Source: JAVBMJ01 sp031552535
GTDB taxonomy: Bacteria; Bacteroidota; Bacteroidia; Bacteroidales; Rikenellaceae
DNA: 35,939 nt
Assembly: GCA_031552535.1 (NCBI GenBank)
Contig: JAVBMJ010000066.1
Location: 1 to 35,939, forward strand
Direction: 5' to 3'
A model generated the notes under the pieces. That model ran no database searches. It saw nothing but the letters and a program-made list of their open reading frames with translations, and was not told the DNA's origin. Below are positions 6,872 through 14,129 of the stretch, in pieces (position 1 is the stretch's first letter; every line of letters starts with the position of its first letter). Both the position numbers and the translations under genes were made by a program.

Positions 6872-8365
6872 ATGAAAAAAATCACATTTATCCTCTCTGT
6901 CGCAGCGCTTTCGATTGTGACGGGGGGCGCTACGGCTTATGTTGTTTCGAGGTCCTTTACGGATAACGGTCCGGTGCGTGAGGTTTTCACGCAGGAGAAC
7001 GGCGCGGAGCCGGAAGCAGGAAATCATTTCACGGCTTATCAGGCCGAGAATTACCCCGATCTGACTTATGCCGCGGAGAATGCGGTCAAGGCTGTGGTGA
7101 ATATCGAAAAAATCGAGGAGGTGGGGTCGCGTTACAGCAACAGGTCGAGAGGTTACGATCCGTTTTTTGAATTTTTCGGCATCCCCCAGGATTCATATCC
7201 TGGCAACGGCATGCCCCGCGAGTTGCGTAGCGGCGGATCGGGTGTTATCATCAGTCCCGACGGATACATAGTGACGAACAACCACGTCATCGAGAACGCT
7301 TCGAAACTTAAGATCACGCTCTACGACGGAACAACGTACACGGCCAAAACCATAGGTTCGGACCCGACGACCGACGTGGCGCTGCTTAAGATAGAGGCAA
7401 AAGACCTTCCGACGATTCCGTTCGGCGATTCGGACAATCTGCGGCTTGGCGAATGGGTGCTGGCTATCGGTAGCCCATACGACCTGCGCTCGACCGTAAC
7501 GGCGGGTATTGTCAGCGCTAAAGCGCGCAACCTGTCGGTGATTCCGGGAAATTTCGGGATAGAATCGTTTATCCAGACCGATGCTGCGGTCAACCCCGGG
7601 AACAGCGGAGGTGCTCTGGTCAATGTCAGAGGGCAACTGGTGGGGATCAATACCGTCATCAAATCGCCTACGGGCAGCTACGCTGGGTATTCGTTCGCCA
7701 TTCCGGTTTCGATAGTCGGGAAGGTGGTTGTAGACCTCAAGGAATACGGTGTGGTGCAGCGAGCTATGCTGGGTGTCATGTTCAATGAGATCAACTCCGA
7801 CTTCATAGAGCAACAGGGCGAGAAGCTGGGGATCACCCGGCAAGGTGGAGTTTACGTCGCAGAGGTCGATCCCGAAGGTGCTGCAAATGCCGCAGGAGTG
7901 AAGGTGGGGGACGTTATTACTGAAATAGACGGAGTAAAGATCGATCATTCGGCGACGTTGTTGGAAACGATAACCAAACACCGTCCCGGCGACAAGGTTA
8001 AGATTACGTTAAGAAGAGGGGGTGATGTGAAACAATTAGAAGTCACATTGCGTAATAAGGCAGGGAAGACGGAGTTATTGAAACGAGACTACACCGATGC
8101 TTCGGATGCCCTGGGCGGAACGTTCGTCGAAGTGAGCGACAAGGAGAAAAAAGAGTTGAAAATCGACGGCGGGATCAAGGTGGCAGGTATAAATGAGAAG
8201 GGTATATTGGCCCAGGCGCGTATCCGCCGCGGTTATATAATCACCCATATCAACGACAGGGCGATCAGGTCGGTTAACGACCTTGCGAAGATAACGCAAA
8301 AAATAACCACGATTGATGGGGTTTATCCCGATGGCAGGGCGACGAGCTACTCGCTCGTGCGGTAG
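6872..8365 (+). CDS. degP: HtrA/DegP (Do) family periplasmic serine protease
   Basis: An N-terminal hydrophobic segment (about residues 4-26) exports or anchors the enzyme. The trypsin-like domain has the full triad: H138 in VTNNHVIEN, D168 in TTDVALLKI and S245 in NPGNSGGAL. The first PDZ domain (about 285-390) reads GVYVAEVDPEGAANAAGVKV, and a diverged second PDZ lies at about 410-495 (GILAQARIRRGYIITHINDR). It degrades or refolds damaged envelope proteins. Length (497 aa) and domain order are normal for Bacteroidetes Do proteases. It is a single gene, preceded by a composite repeat and followed by a strong terminator. The gene name is used by family, since paralogues (degQ/htrA) cannot be told apart here. 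Confidence 0.95.
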   Translation: MKKITFILSVAALSIVTGGATAYVVSRSFTDNGPVREVFTQENGAEPEAGNHFTAYQAENYPDLTYAAENAVKAVVNIEKIEEVGSRYSNRSRGYDPFFEFFGIPQDSYPGNGMPRELRSGGSGVIISPDGYIVTNNHVIENASKLKITLYDGTTYTAKTIGSDPTTDVALLKIEAKDLPTIPFGDSDNLRLGEWVLAIGSPYDLRSTVTAGIVSAKARNLSVIPGNFGIESFIQTDAAVNPGNSGGALVNVRGQLVGINTVIKSPTGSYAGYSFAIPVSIVGKVVVDLKEYGVVQRAMLGVMFNEINSDFIEQQGEKLGITRQGGVYVAEVDPEGAANAAGVKVGDVITEIDGVKIDHSATLLETITKHRPGDKVKITLRRGGDVKQLEVTLRNKAGKTELLKRDYTDASDALGGTFVEVSDKEKKELKIDGGIKVAGINEKGILAQARIRRGYIITHINDRAIRSVNDLAKITQKITTIDGVYPDGRATSYSLVR

Positions 8366-8425
8366 GCCTGAGGTAGACCGGTTTAAAAGCAATGAACTGA
8401 ATGAAGCATTAAACGGAAATAGCGG

Positions 8426-8472
8426 CAACCCCGTGCTAAAGAGTGCAGGTGCACCCACGCAGCACGGGGTTG
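8426..8472 (+). terminator. Terminator hairpin between htrA and the sigma factor gene
   Basis: CAACCCCGTGCT (8426-8437) pairs with AGCACGGGGTTG (8461-8472) around a 23-nt loop that itself contains TGCAGGTGCA. No long T-run follows, so it may act partly as an mRNA stabiliser. Confidence 0.55.
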
Positions 8473-8526
8473 TGCTGTACCAGGCAGACTTCCCCAGGGA
8501 ATTATAATATACAATGAAGAACCGAG

Positions 8527-9387
8527 ATGAGACAATTAAAAATCACAAAATCGATTACCAACCGCGAAAGCGCATCGCTTGACAAATACCTCCAGGAAAT
8601 CGGCAAAGAGGACCTCATTACGGTGGAGGATGAAGTCGAGTTGGCGCAACGCATTAAAAAAGGCGACCAGGAAGCGCTTGAGAAACTTACGAAAGCGAAT
8701 CTCCGATTTGTGGTTTCAGTGGCCAAACAATATCAAAATCAAGGTCTCAGCCTCCCCGACCTGATTAATGAGGGGAATCTGGGCCTTATCAAAGCGGCTG
8801 AGAAATTCGACGAAACGCGCGGTTTCAAGTTCATATCCTATGCTGTTTGGTGGATTCGCCAGTCGATCCTGCAGGCATTGGCCGAGCAGTCGCGAATAGT
8901 GCGTCTTCCGCTCAACCAGGTGGGATCGCTGAATAAGATAAATAAGGCTTTCGCCCGCTTCGAGCAGGAATTCGAGCGTACTCCGTCGCCAGAGGAGCTG
9001 GCCTCGGCACTGGACCTGCCGAAAGAGAAAATCACTGATACGTTGCGTATTTCGGGGCGTCATGTGTCGGTCGATGCGCCTTTTGCCGATGGTGAGGACA
9101 ACAGCCTTCTTGATGTGTTGGTCAACAACGACTCGCCTAACGCCGACCGGGGCCTGATCAGCGAATCGCTCGGCACCGAGGTGGAACGTGCGCTGTCGAC
9201 TCTTACAGACCGCGAGAAGGATATTATCAAATATTTTTTCGGCATAGGTTGCGCCGAGATGACGCTCGAAGAGATCGGGGAGAAGTTCGGACTTACACGG
9301 GAGCGTGTGCGCCAGATCAAAGAGAAGGCCATACGCCGCCTTAAAAATAACGCCCGGAGCAAGTTGCTGAAAACTTATCTGGGTTAG
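8527..9387 (+). CDS. rpoD: Primary RNA polymerase sigma factor (RpoD-type, short Bacteroidetes form)
   Basis: The 286-residue protein has sigma-70 region 1.2 (SLDKYLQEIGKEDLITVEDE), region 2 with NLRFVVSVAKQYQNQGLSLP and DETRGFKFISYAVWWIRQSI, region 3, and region 4.2 with the helix-turn-helix LEEIGEKFGLTRERVRQIKE. It lacks region 1.1 and the non-conserved insert of proteobacterial RpoD, which is typical of Bacteroidetes housekeeping sigma factors that read TTG/TAnnTTTG promoters. Several such promoters occur in this window. It is a single gene ending at a clear terminator. The ATG is followed by the family start MRQLKITKSITNRE, so the start is firm. Confidence 0.96.
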   Translation: MRQLKITKSITNRESASLDKYLQEIGKEDLITVEDEVELAQRIKKGDQEALEKLTKANLRFVVSVAKQYQNQGLSLPDLINEGNLGLIKAAEKFDETRGFKFISYAVWWIRQSILQALAEQSRIVRLPLNQVGSLNKINKAFARFEQEFERTPSPEELASALDLPKEKITDTLRISGRHVSVDAPFADGEDNSLLDVLVNNDSPNADRGLISESLGTEVERALSTLTDREKDIIKYFFGIGCAEMTLEEIGEKFGLTRERVRQIKEKAIRRLKNNARSKLLKTYLG

Positions 9388-9429
9388 ATGTGTGTTCACC
9401 CGCTGGTGTTAAACGCCTTAGTTTAGGTT

Positions 9430-9463
9430 GCGGCAGGGCGTAAAGCACCTGCCGTATTGTTTT
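9430..9463 (+). terminator. Terminator of the sigma factor gene
   Basis: CGGCAGG (9431-9437) pairs with CCTGCCG (9448-9454) and is followed by TATTGTTTT. Confidence 0.7.
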
Positions 9464-9634
9464 AAGAGTCTGTCTAATTTTCCTATGGGAAATATTATAC
9501 GTTCTTCCGGGCCGCTTTTCGCGTGAAAATATCATTACATAGAACACCGCTATGCGCCTCTATTTTCACGCAAAAATCATCACCGGAATATCCTTAAATC
9601 TTTTTACATAGGAAATTTAAACAGTTTCTAAGAG
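9464..9634. repeat. Full-length MITE-like palindromic repeat abutting a start codon
   Basis: The outer ends are AAGAGTCTGTCTAATTTTCC and GAAATTTAAACAGTTTCTAA. The inner inverted repeat pairs TTCCGG with CCGGAA and GCGTGAAAATA with TATTTTCACGC. The right end finishes directly at the ATG of the LysM gene (9635), so the element supplies the whole proximal leader of that gene. It is closely similar to the copy at 13353-13531. Confidence 0.85.
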
Positions 9635-11536
9635 ATGAAGAACTATTTATCGAATAGCTTACGGTTACTTGTGGCAGTGGTGCTCTGTGCGGCGTATCAT
9701 GCGGCAGATGCCCAGACCGCTCCGAACGTGAAATCGACGGTGGTGGTCAATATTGACGGATCTGTTTATTACGCACATAAGGTAGCCAAAGGCGAAACCC
9801 TCTATTCTATTGCCAGACTATATGAAACCGATCAGAGATCTATCACCGGCAGCAATCCTCAATTGCGTGACGGGGGAGTACTTAAGGAAGGCAGTACGAT
9901 CAAGATCCCGGCAGATCAAAAAGAACTGTCCCCGCGTAAGAAAAGCAAGCTTTTCAATAAGCATACTGTGAATCGGGGCGAGACCGCCTATTCGATCTCG
10001 AAACGCTACGCCATAAGTGTCGGTACGCTCGTAGAGGATAACCCGGGGATAGACCCTACGTCGCTTTCGGTCGGACAGGTGCTTAATATACGTAAATCGG
10101 TGATCGGCACCGTGGATGACTCTACCATCAATGAAGGGTGGGAGCAATATGCCGAATCTCTCAACAGTGTCGGAGCAGGCTCGGGGATGGTATACCATCT
10201 TGTAGAGAAAGGCGAAACTCTCTATTCGCTCAGTAAGTATTTTGCAGTACCCCAAAGCCGGATAGAAGCGGTTAACGACCTGAAAGACGGGTTGAAAACC
10301 GGGAGTATTATCCGTATTCCAGTGGCATCTGAGAGTGGCGCTAATACGGTGGCCCAGGGAAAGCCGGCTGCTTCTGACACGTCTTATCAACAAAAACCTG
10401 CATCGCCGGTATCGGATCGCAGTTTGGAATCCATTTTTCGTACTCCGGTGGCAGACCCGTCGGAAAGGAGAGGCAGCAAGGTTGGGAATCAATACGAAAT
10501 AGGCCATACGTTGCGTATAGCGATGATGCTGCCGTTGAAAAGCGGGAAGTCTCCGCAACAGAATTACCTTGAATTTTATCAGGGTTCGCTGCTGGCACTC
10601 GAAGATATGAAAAGGGCAGGCATTTCGGCGAGGCTCGATCTTTACAATACCGAACGCTCTGTTTATGTGACGGAAGAGATTGTCAGGAGCGACCGCGATT
10701 TTGCCGGATCGGAACTTATCATAGGGCCTGTGTATGAAGAGTGTCTGGCCCCTGTGGTGAAATTTGCCGAACGCAGGGGTATTCCGGTGGTATCGCCGCT
10801 TGCAGTTGCCGAAGCCATACAGAGTCCGGACCTGTTTCAACTTTCTCCGACGCCGGCGAGTAAGTATTCGAAACTTGAGAGCCTGTTTTCCGAGAGAAAT
10901 AATATCGTTGTGATATCGTCGGCAAAAAACGATAAGGAGTTCGAAAAAGAGATCTTGCCATACTGCCTGGCAGGATGTCGTAAACTCGATTATGCCAAAG
11001 GCGTTACGGCGGCAGAAATCGAACGTTTGCTGAGCAGCGATAAAGACAATGTGATAGTAGTGTTGGCTTCGGAGGAAAACGGCGTGGACGAGGTGCTGGC
11101 CCGTTTGAGCTCGATCCAGAATAACCGGGCGGCTCGCTCCAATTCCCTCGCTCCGATCTATGTTGTGGGCAGCTCGCGTTGGGCGCGCTTTAGGAATATA
11201 GATAAGAATCTGTTCTTTAAACTCCGTGTCAATTACGTAACCTCATATTATGCCGACCGTAGCGACCCGCGTGTGCTGGCATTCGACAAACGTTATATAT
11301 CGGCATTCGGTTCCCAGCCGTCGCTTTACTCCTATCGCGGTTACGATGCTGTGAAGATGTTCGGCATGGCGGCGTTCACGGGGGGCTTCAGCTATGAATC
11401 GCGGCTCGGCAATGCATCGAGCGACCTGCTCCAGATGCTTTATGAGTTCCGCCAGCAGGAATCCGGAGGCACTTTTATCAATACCCGCTGGGCCTTGGTG
11501 AGCTACCACACCGACTATACGGTGAGTGTGGAGTAG
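9635..11536 (+). CDS. Exported protein with three LysM domains and a periplasmic-binding-like domain
   Basis: A signal peptide (about residues 1-26, ending ADAQ) is followed by three LysM repeats at about 46-92, 109-153 and 186-229, each with the GETLYSI/GETAYSI core that binds peptidoglycan glycans. After a Ser/Pro linker (about 230-280) comes a type I periplasmic-binding-protein-like domain (about 290-633), recognisable from LRIAMMLPLKSGKSPQQNYL and ELIIGPVYEECLAPVVKFAE. This architecture occurs in Bacteroidetes. The protein probably docks on the cell wall and binds an unknown ligand or partner. It lies downstream of the sigma factor but behind a terminator and a repeat element that reaches its ATG. 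The domain calls are firm; the function is unknown. Confidence 0.88.
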   Translation: MKNYLSNSLRLLVAVVLCAAYHAADAQTAPNVKSTVVVNIDGSVYYAHKVAKGETLYSIARLYETDQRSITGSNPQLRDGGVLKEGSTIKIPADQKELSPRKKSKLFNKHTVNRGETAYSISKRYAISVGTLVEDNPGIDPTSLSVGQVLNIRKSVIGTVDDSTINEGWEQYAESLNSVGAGSGMVYHLVEKGETLYSLSKYFAVPQSRIEAVNDLKDGLKTGSIIRIPVASESGANTVAQGKPAASDTSYQQKPASPVSDRSLESIFRTPVADPSERRGSKVGNQYEIGHTLRIAMMLPLKSGKSPQQNYLEFYQGSLLALEDMKRAGISARLDLYNTERSVYVTEEIVRSDRDFAGSELIIGPVYEECLAPVVKFAERRGIPVVSPLAVAEAIQSPDLFQLSPTPASKYSKLESLFSERNNIVVISSAKNDKEFEKEILPYCLAGCRKLDYAKGVTAAEIERLLSSDKDNVIVVLASEENGVDEVLARLSSIQNNRAARSNSLAPIYVVGSSRWARFRNIDKNLFFKLRVNYVTSYYADRSDPRVLAFDKRYISAFGSQPSLYSYRGYDAVKMFGMAAFTGGFSYESRLGNASSDLLQMLYEFRQQESGGTFINTRWALVSYHTDYTVSVE

Positions 11537-12095
11537 GGCTCGCCGGCACCCCCTGTGGCCTGCCGGAAAAAACAGCGAGGCTTTCAAGACCAACAATGGC
11601 CCTGTGACCCGTTCGGATTCTGAATCCGGTATAATCCAGGGGGCTTGTTTAAGCGATGTAGTGTCTACATCCCGTGTGAAATTCAATAATCTATTGGGTG
11701 CATTCCGGGCAGGCGGTGCAACGTTTGCGGTATAATATGTATCTGATATACAAAGCGCCATCAAAGAAAGATGTGGCAATGACAATAAATGTGAAATAAA
11801 CTCTACTCTTTGATTTGGCCCTTCTATCCGCCCTGCGTCACTACCCTGCTCCACTGATTGTTCCATAAATACTACTGGTGCGTTAATGTTTTTCGCCTGA
11901 TGAAAATAAATTCGAATATGGGTTTTATCCCACTTAGAGCATGTTTTGCTCGCAACGATTCATATAATTCAACAGTCTGTAAATTCAAATCTAAAACTCA
12001 AAATGCGCCTATAATGTATTTATTATGTGTGCGTTATGAGCTTTTTTGAAAAATCAACGCACCACCAGTGTTCCATAAATAATAATAACTGTGTT
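11537..12095. other. Gene-poor AT-rich gap
   Basis: No frame here looks coding. Visible structure: a small palindrome GATGTAGTGTCTACATC near 11655, and a repeated block in which TTCCATAAATA occurs at about 11860 and again at 12071, with inverted flanks ACTGGTGCGTT (about 11874) and AACGCACCACCAGT (12056-12069). This could be decayed mobile DNA or a regulatory leader for the lipoprotein at 12096. I see no tRNA. Confidence 0.45.
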
Positions 12096-12590
12096 ATGAA
12101 AATACACATCGTGTTATCTTCAATGGTCCTGTTTGGCATGTTATCCTCATGTTCGCTTTACGACGAGGGGTATGTCAAATTCGACAGGACTACCTTCGAC
12201 AGGGAGCGGACGGCATGGCAGGCTCTGGGGTTATCAGATTACAAAATGCGTATGGCTTTCAGCAGCGACGCTGTAGGACCATCGGGGATCGTGACAGTAT
12301 ATACTGTAAAAAACAATGTATGTGAATCGGTGGAACCTGAATCACCGTATTATGAACAGGAGGAGCCCCTGACTATAGATGAGCTATATAATAATATATT
12401 ATCTAGCGTGAACTATTTTGCCAAGGAGTTGGATGCAGGTGGAAATATGAGTGGAGTGGCTATGGATGTCAAATATAATTCGCAATACCACTATCCCGAA
12501 GAGATCCGCTGTTCGATATATTATCGTAAAGACATATGCGGAGGCGGAGGATATAGTATGAAGCTAACAGGGTTTGAGATAAGCAATTGA
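12096..12590 (+). CDS. Lipoprotein with a DUF6174-like domain
   Basis: I place the start at the ATG at 12096, because MKIHIVLSSMVLFGMLSSC is a lipoprotein signal with lipobox LSSC (acylated Cys19). The mature domain follows the DUF6174 pattern: RTAWQALGLSDYKMRMAF, a beta strand with VTVYTVKNNVCESVEPES, the helix TIDELYNNILSSVNYFAKEL and a final strand with YHYPEEIRCSIYYRKD. Function is unknown; such lipoproteins are small beta-rich envelope proteins. It is a single gene with its own terminator at 12684-12714. The upstream in-frame extension would add a non-signal N terminus and is unlikely. Family assignment comes from pattern memory and is moderately sure. Confidence 0.75.
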   Translation: MKIHIVLSSMVLFGMLSSCSLYDEGYVKFDRTTFDRERTAWQALGLSDYKMRMAFSSDAVGPSGIVTVYTVKNNVCESVEPESPYYEQEEPLTIDELYNNILSSVNYFAKELDAGGNMSGVAMDVKYNSQYHYPEEIRCSIYYRKDICGGGGYSMKLTGFEISN

Positions 12591-12683
12591 ATGGCCCGAT
12601 AACCCGGAGCTTTTTTGGTATAATTAAGGAATGTCCGGAATTTTGCGTGAAAATTTATCGGTGTTTATATAAATAAGACCGGG

Positions 12684-12714
12684 TCACTGTGAAGTGCCCC
12701 GGTCTTATTATTTA
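12684..12714. terminator. Bidirectional terminator between convergent genes
   Basis: AATAAGACCGGG pairs with CCCGGTCTTATT around a 13-nt loop. It serves the lipoprotein gene on the plus strand and the RRM gene on the minus strand. Confidence 0.75.
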
Positions 12715-12748
12715 CAAATATCATCGCATATCTCTAAATCATGCCCTG

Positions 12749-12772
12749 GTTTAGAGACTGGTTAAAATAATA
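12749..12772. repeat. Diverged end fragment of the MITE-like repeat
   Basis: TTTAGAGACTGGTTAAAATA resembles the element end TTTAGAAACTGTTTAAAAAT. A separate internal scrap (CCGGAATTTTGCGTGAAAAT) lies at about 12635-12654. Confidence 0.4.
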
Positions 12773-12911
12773 ATCCTGTCCTTTTATTCTGTTTGCCGTG
12801 CTTTTTCGCGGTGGGATTTGTTAAACAGAAGCGCTATTCGCCCCATCCTATCATAAAAAATCATTGGCAATCAGTTATAAAATAACTGCGGTAATATTCT
12901 TAATCTGTTTC

Positions 12912-13316
12912 TTAGTAACGGTCTTTGTTGTAGCCGCCGCCGTTGCCGCCGCGGTTATATCCGCCGCCATTGCCACCACGGTTGTAACCGCCACCGTTGC
13001 CGCCGCGATTATATCCACCGCCGTAACCCCCGCCATTACCGCCACGGTTGTAGCCACCGCCTGCCGGCCTTTCCGTTTTCGGACGGGCAACGTTCACTGT
13101 AATCTGCTTGCCTTCGAACTCGACGCCGTTCAATGCGTCGATGGCCTGCTGGCCTTCGGTGTCGTCGGGCATCTCCACAAAGCCGAAACCGCGCGAACGG
13201 CCCGTCTCACGGTCGGTGATGACGTTAGCCGAAGAAACTTCGCCATAGCGGGCGAATAAATCGAGCAAAGACTCGCTTTGCGTCTTGAAATTAAGGTTGG
13301 AAACGTAAATGTTCAT
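12912..13316 (-). CDS. RRM RNA-binding protein with a glycine-rich tandem-repeat tail
   Basis: A single RRM fills residues 1-80: RNP2 is IYVSNL (3-8) and RNP1 is RGFGFVEM (about 42-49), with strand QITVNVARPK closing the fold. The remaining 50 residues are repeats of GGYNRGGNG, an RGG-like low-complexity tail ending NKDRY. Proteins of this type are common in Bacteroidetes and cyanobacteria, bind RNA in the cytoplasm and may act as RNA chaperones. The tail is encoded by a 27-bp tandem repeat, so its length can change in frame by slippage. A MITE-like repeat lies in the upstream region. The next genes on the same strand are a cold-shock protein and a DEAD-box helicase, forming an RNA-remodelling neighbourhood. 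Confidence 0.93.
   Translation of the reverse strand: MNIYVSNLNFKTQSESLLDLFARYGEVSSANVITDRETGRSRGFGFVEMPDDTEGQQAIDALNGVEFEGKQITVNVARPKTERPAGGGYNRGGNGGGYGGGYNRGGNGGGYNRGGNGGGYNRGGNGGGYNKDRY
12927..13056. repeat. 27-bp coding minisatellite in the RRM gene
   Basis: On the plus strand the unit reads roughly GGTTATATCCGCCGCCATTG plus seven more bases, repeated about four to five times with point differences. It encodes the nine-residue GGYNRGGNG unit on the minus strand. One unit is interrupted by GGGYGGGY. Confidence 0.8.
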
Positions 13317-13352
13317 TTTTTTGTTTTTGTTTTTATTTGAGTGAACGCATTA

Positions 13353-13531
13353 AGCAGTTTCTAAAAAACTGTTTAAATTCCCTATGATAAAGTATTCTAA
13401 GTTCTTCCGGGCCACTTTTCGCATAAAAATTTCGTTACACAGAACAGCTATGCGCCTCTATTTTCACGCAAAAATCATCACCGGAATATACTTAAATCTT
13501 TTTCCACAGGAAAATTAAACAGTTTCTAAGA
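13353..13531. repeat. Full-length MITE-like palindromic repeat
   Basis: The left end CAGTTTCTAAAAAACTGTTT is itself a small palindrome and leads into AAATTCCC. The right end is GGAAAATTAAACAGTTTCTA. The interior (GTTCTTCCGGGCC, CTATGCGCCTCTATTTTCAC, TCATCACCGGAATAT) is almost identical to the copy at 9464-9634, in the same orientation. It lies upstream of the RRM gene. Confidence 0.85.
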
Positions 13532-13688
13532 TTTTATATGAAAAACTCCCATACAAACTCATAACATACCTTATCTACAACTGTTGTACTTTCGATCCGG
13601 CACCCCCTCCGTGTCGCTACGCGCCAGGAGTCCCGCAACCGCGGGAAGCAAAGCAACCAGGGAATAACAAACAGTGTATAACTGTCTT

Positions 13689-14129
13689 TTATTTAGCCAA
13701 TTCTATCCTGACAGCATTCATGCCACGGGTACCTCGTTCGGTTTCGAAAGTGACCATATTACCTTCTGCCAGGGAAGCCGGAGCAGATGAAATGTGGAAA
13801 AAATATTTTTCAGCCGAGACGAGGTCTTTGATAAAACCGTAACCCTTGTCTTTATTGAAATATTCTACACGACCCTTATTCACTTCGGGTTCTACCGCCT
13901 CTTTCCTGGGTACCGAGATCTCGATATCCTCCAGTTTGACCTCCTCCTTAACACGCTCCTCGGGCGGAGTGTCGGTAATATTACCCAGCTCGTCGACATA
14001 AGCAATCATGTCATCTAACGAGGTCGTGCCTGCGGCTTGTCGCTCCTCCTTGCGTTTTTGTTTTTCGAGACGCTTGGCATGTTTTTTCTTCTCGTTTTCT
14101 CGTTTTCCGAATGATCCTGATCCTGCCAT
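13689..14129 (-). CDS. Cold-shock-domain protein with a basic N-terminal extension
   Basis: Residues 1-35 are a very basic helix (KRENEKKKHAKRLEKQKRKE), then SLDDMIAYVDELGNITDTPP, an acidic linker, and a C-terminal cold-shock domain (about 84-146) with RNP1-like KGYGFI (95-100) and RNP2-like YFFHIS (109-114). It should bind single-stranded RNA. The combination of basic extension, a DDMIAYVDE block and a CSD is one I recall from Bacteroidetes. Its first 115 nt overlap the end of the DEAD-box helicase in another frame, so the pair is almost certainly co-transcribed and translationally coupled. Start choice: the basic extension looks conserved, so the overlapping ATG is preferred. Confidence 0.9.
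   Translation of the reverse strand: MAGSGSFGKRENEKKKHAKRLEKQKRKEERQAAGTTSLDDMIAYVDELGNITDTPPEERVKEEVKLEDIEISVPRKEAVEPEVNKGRVEYFNKDKGYGFIKDLVSAEKYFFHISSAPASLAEGNMVTFETERGTRGMNAVRIELAK

Noticed and set aside
9818..10840. Minus-strand open frame of 340 codons
   Set aside because: Shadow of the LysM protein; it has no signal, domain or promoter.
11590..11640. tRNA-like hairpin with CGGATTCTGAATCCG
   Set aside because: No cloverleaf, no T-arm consensus and no acceptor stem could be formed.
12927..13056. Possible CRISPR array because of regular repeats
   Set aside because: Units are contiguous without spacers and encode GGYNRGGNG in frame; no cas genes nearby.
12864..13259. Alanine/valine-rich plus-strand frame
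   Set aside because: Produced by reading the 27-bp Gly-repeat DNA on the other strand; the RRM frame explains the sequence.
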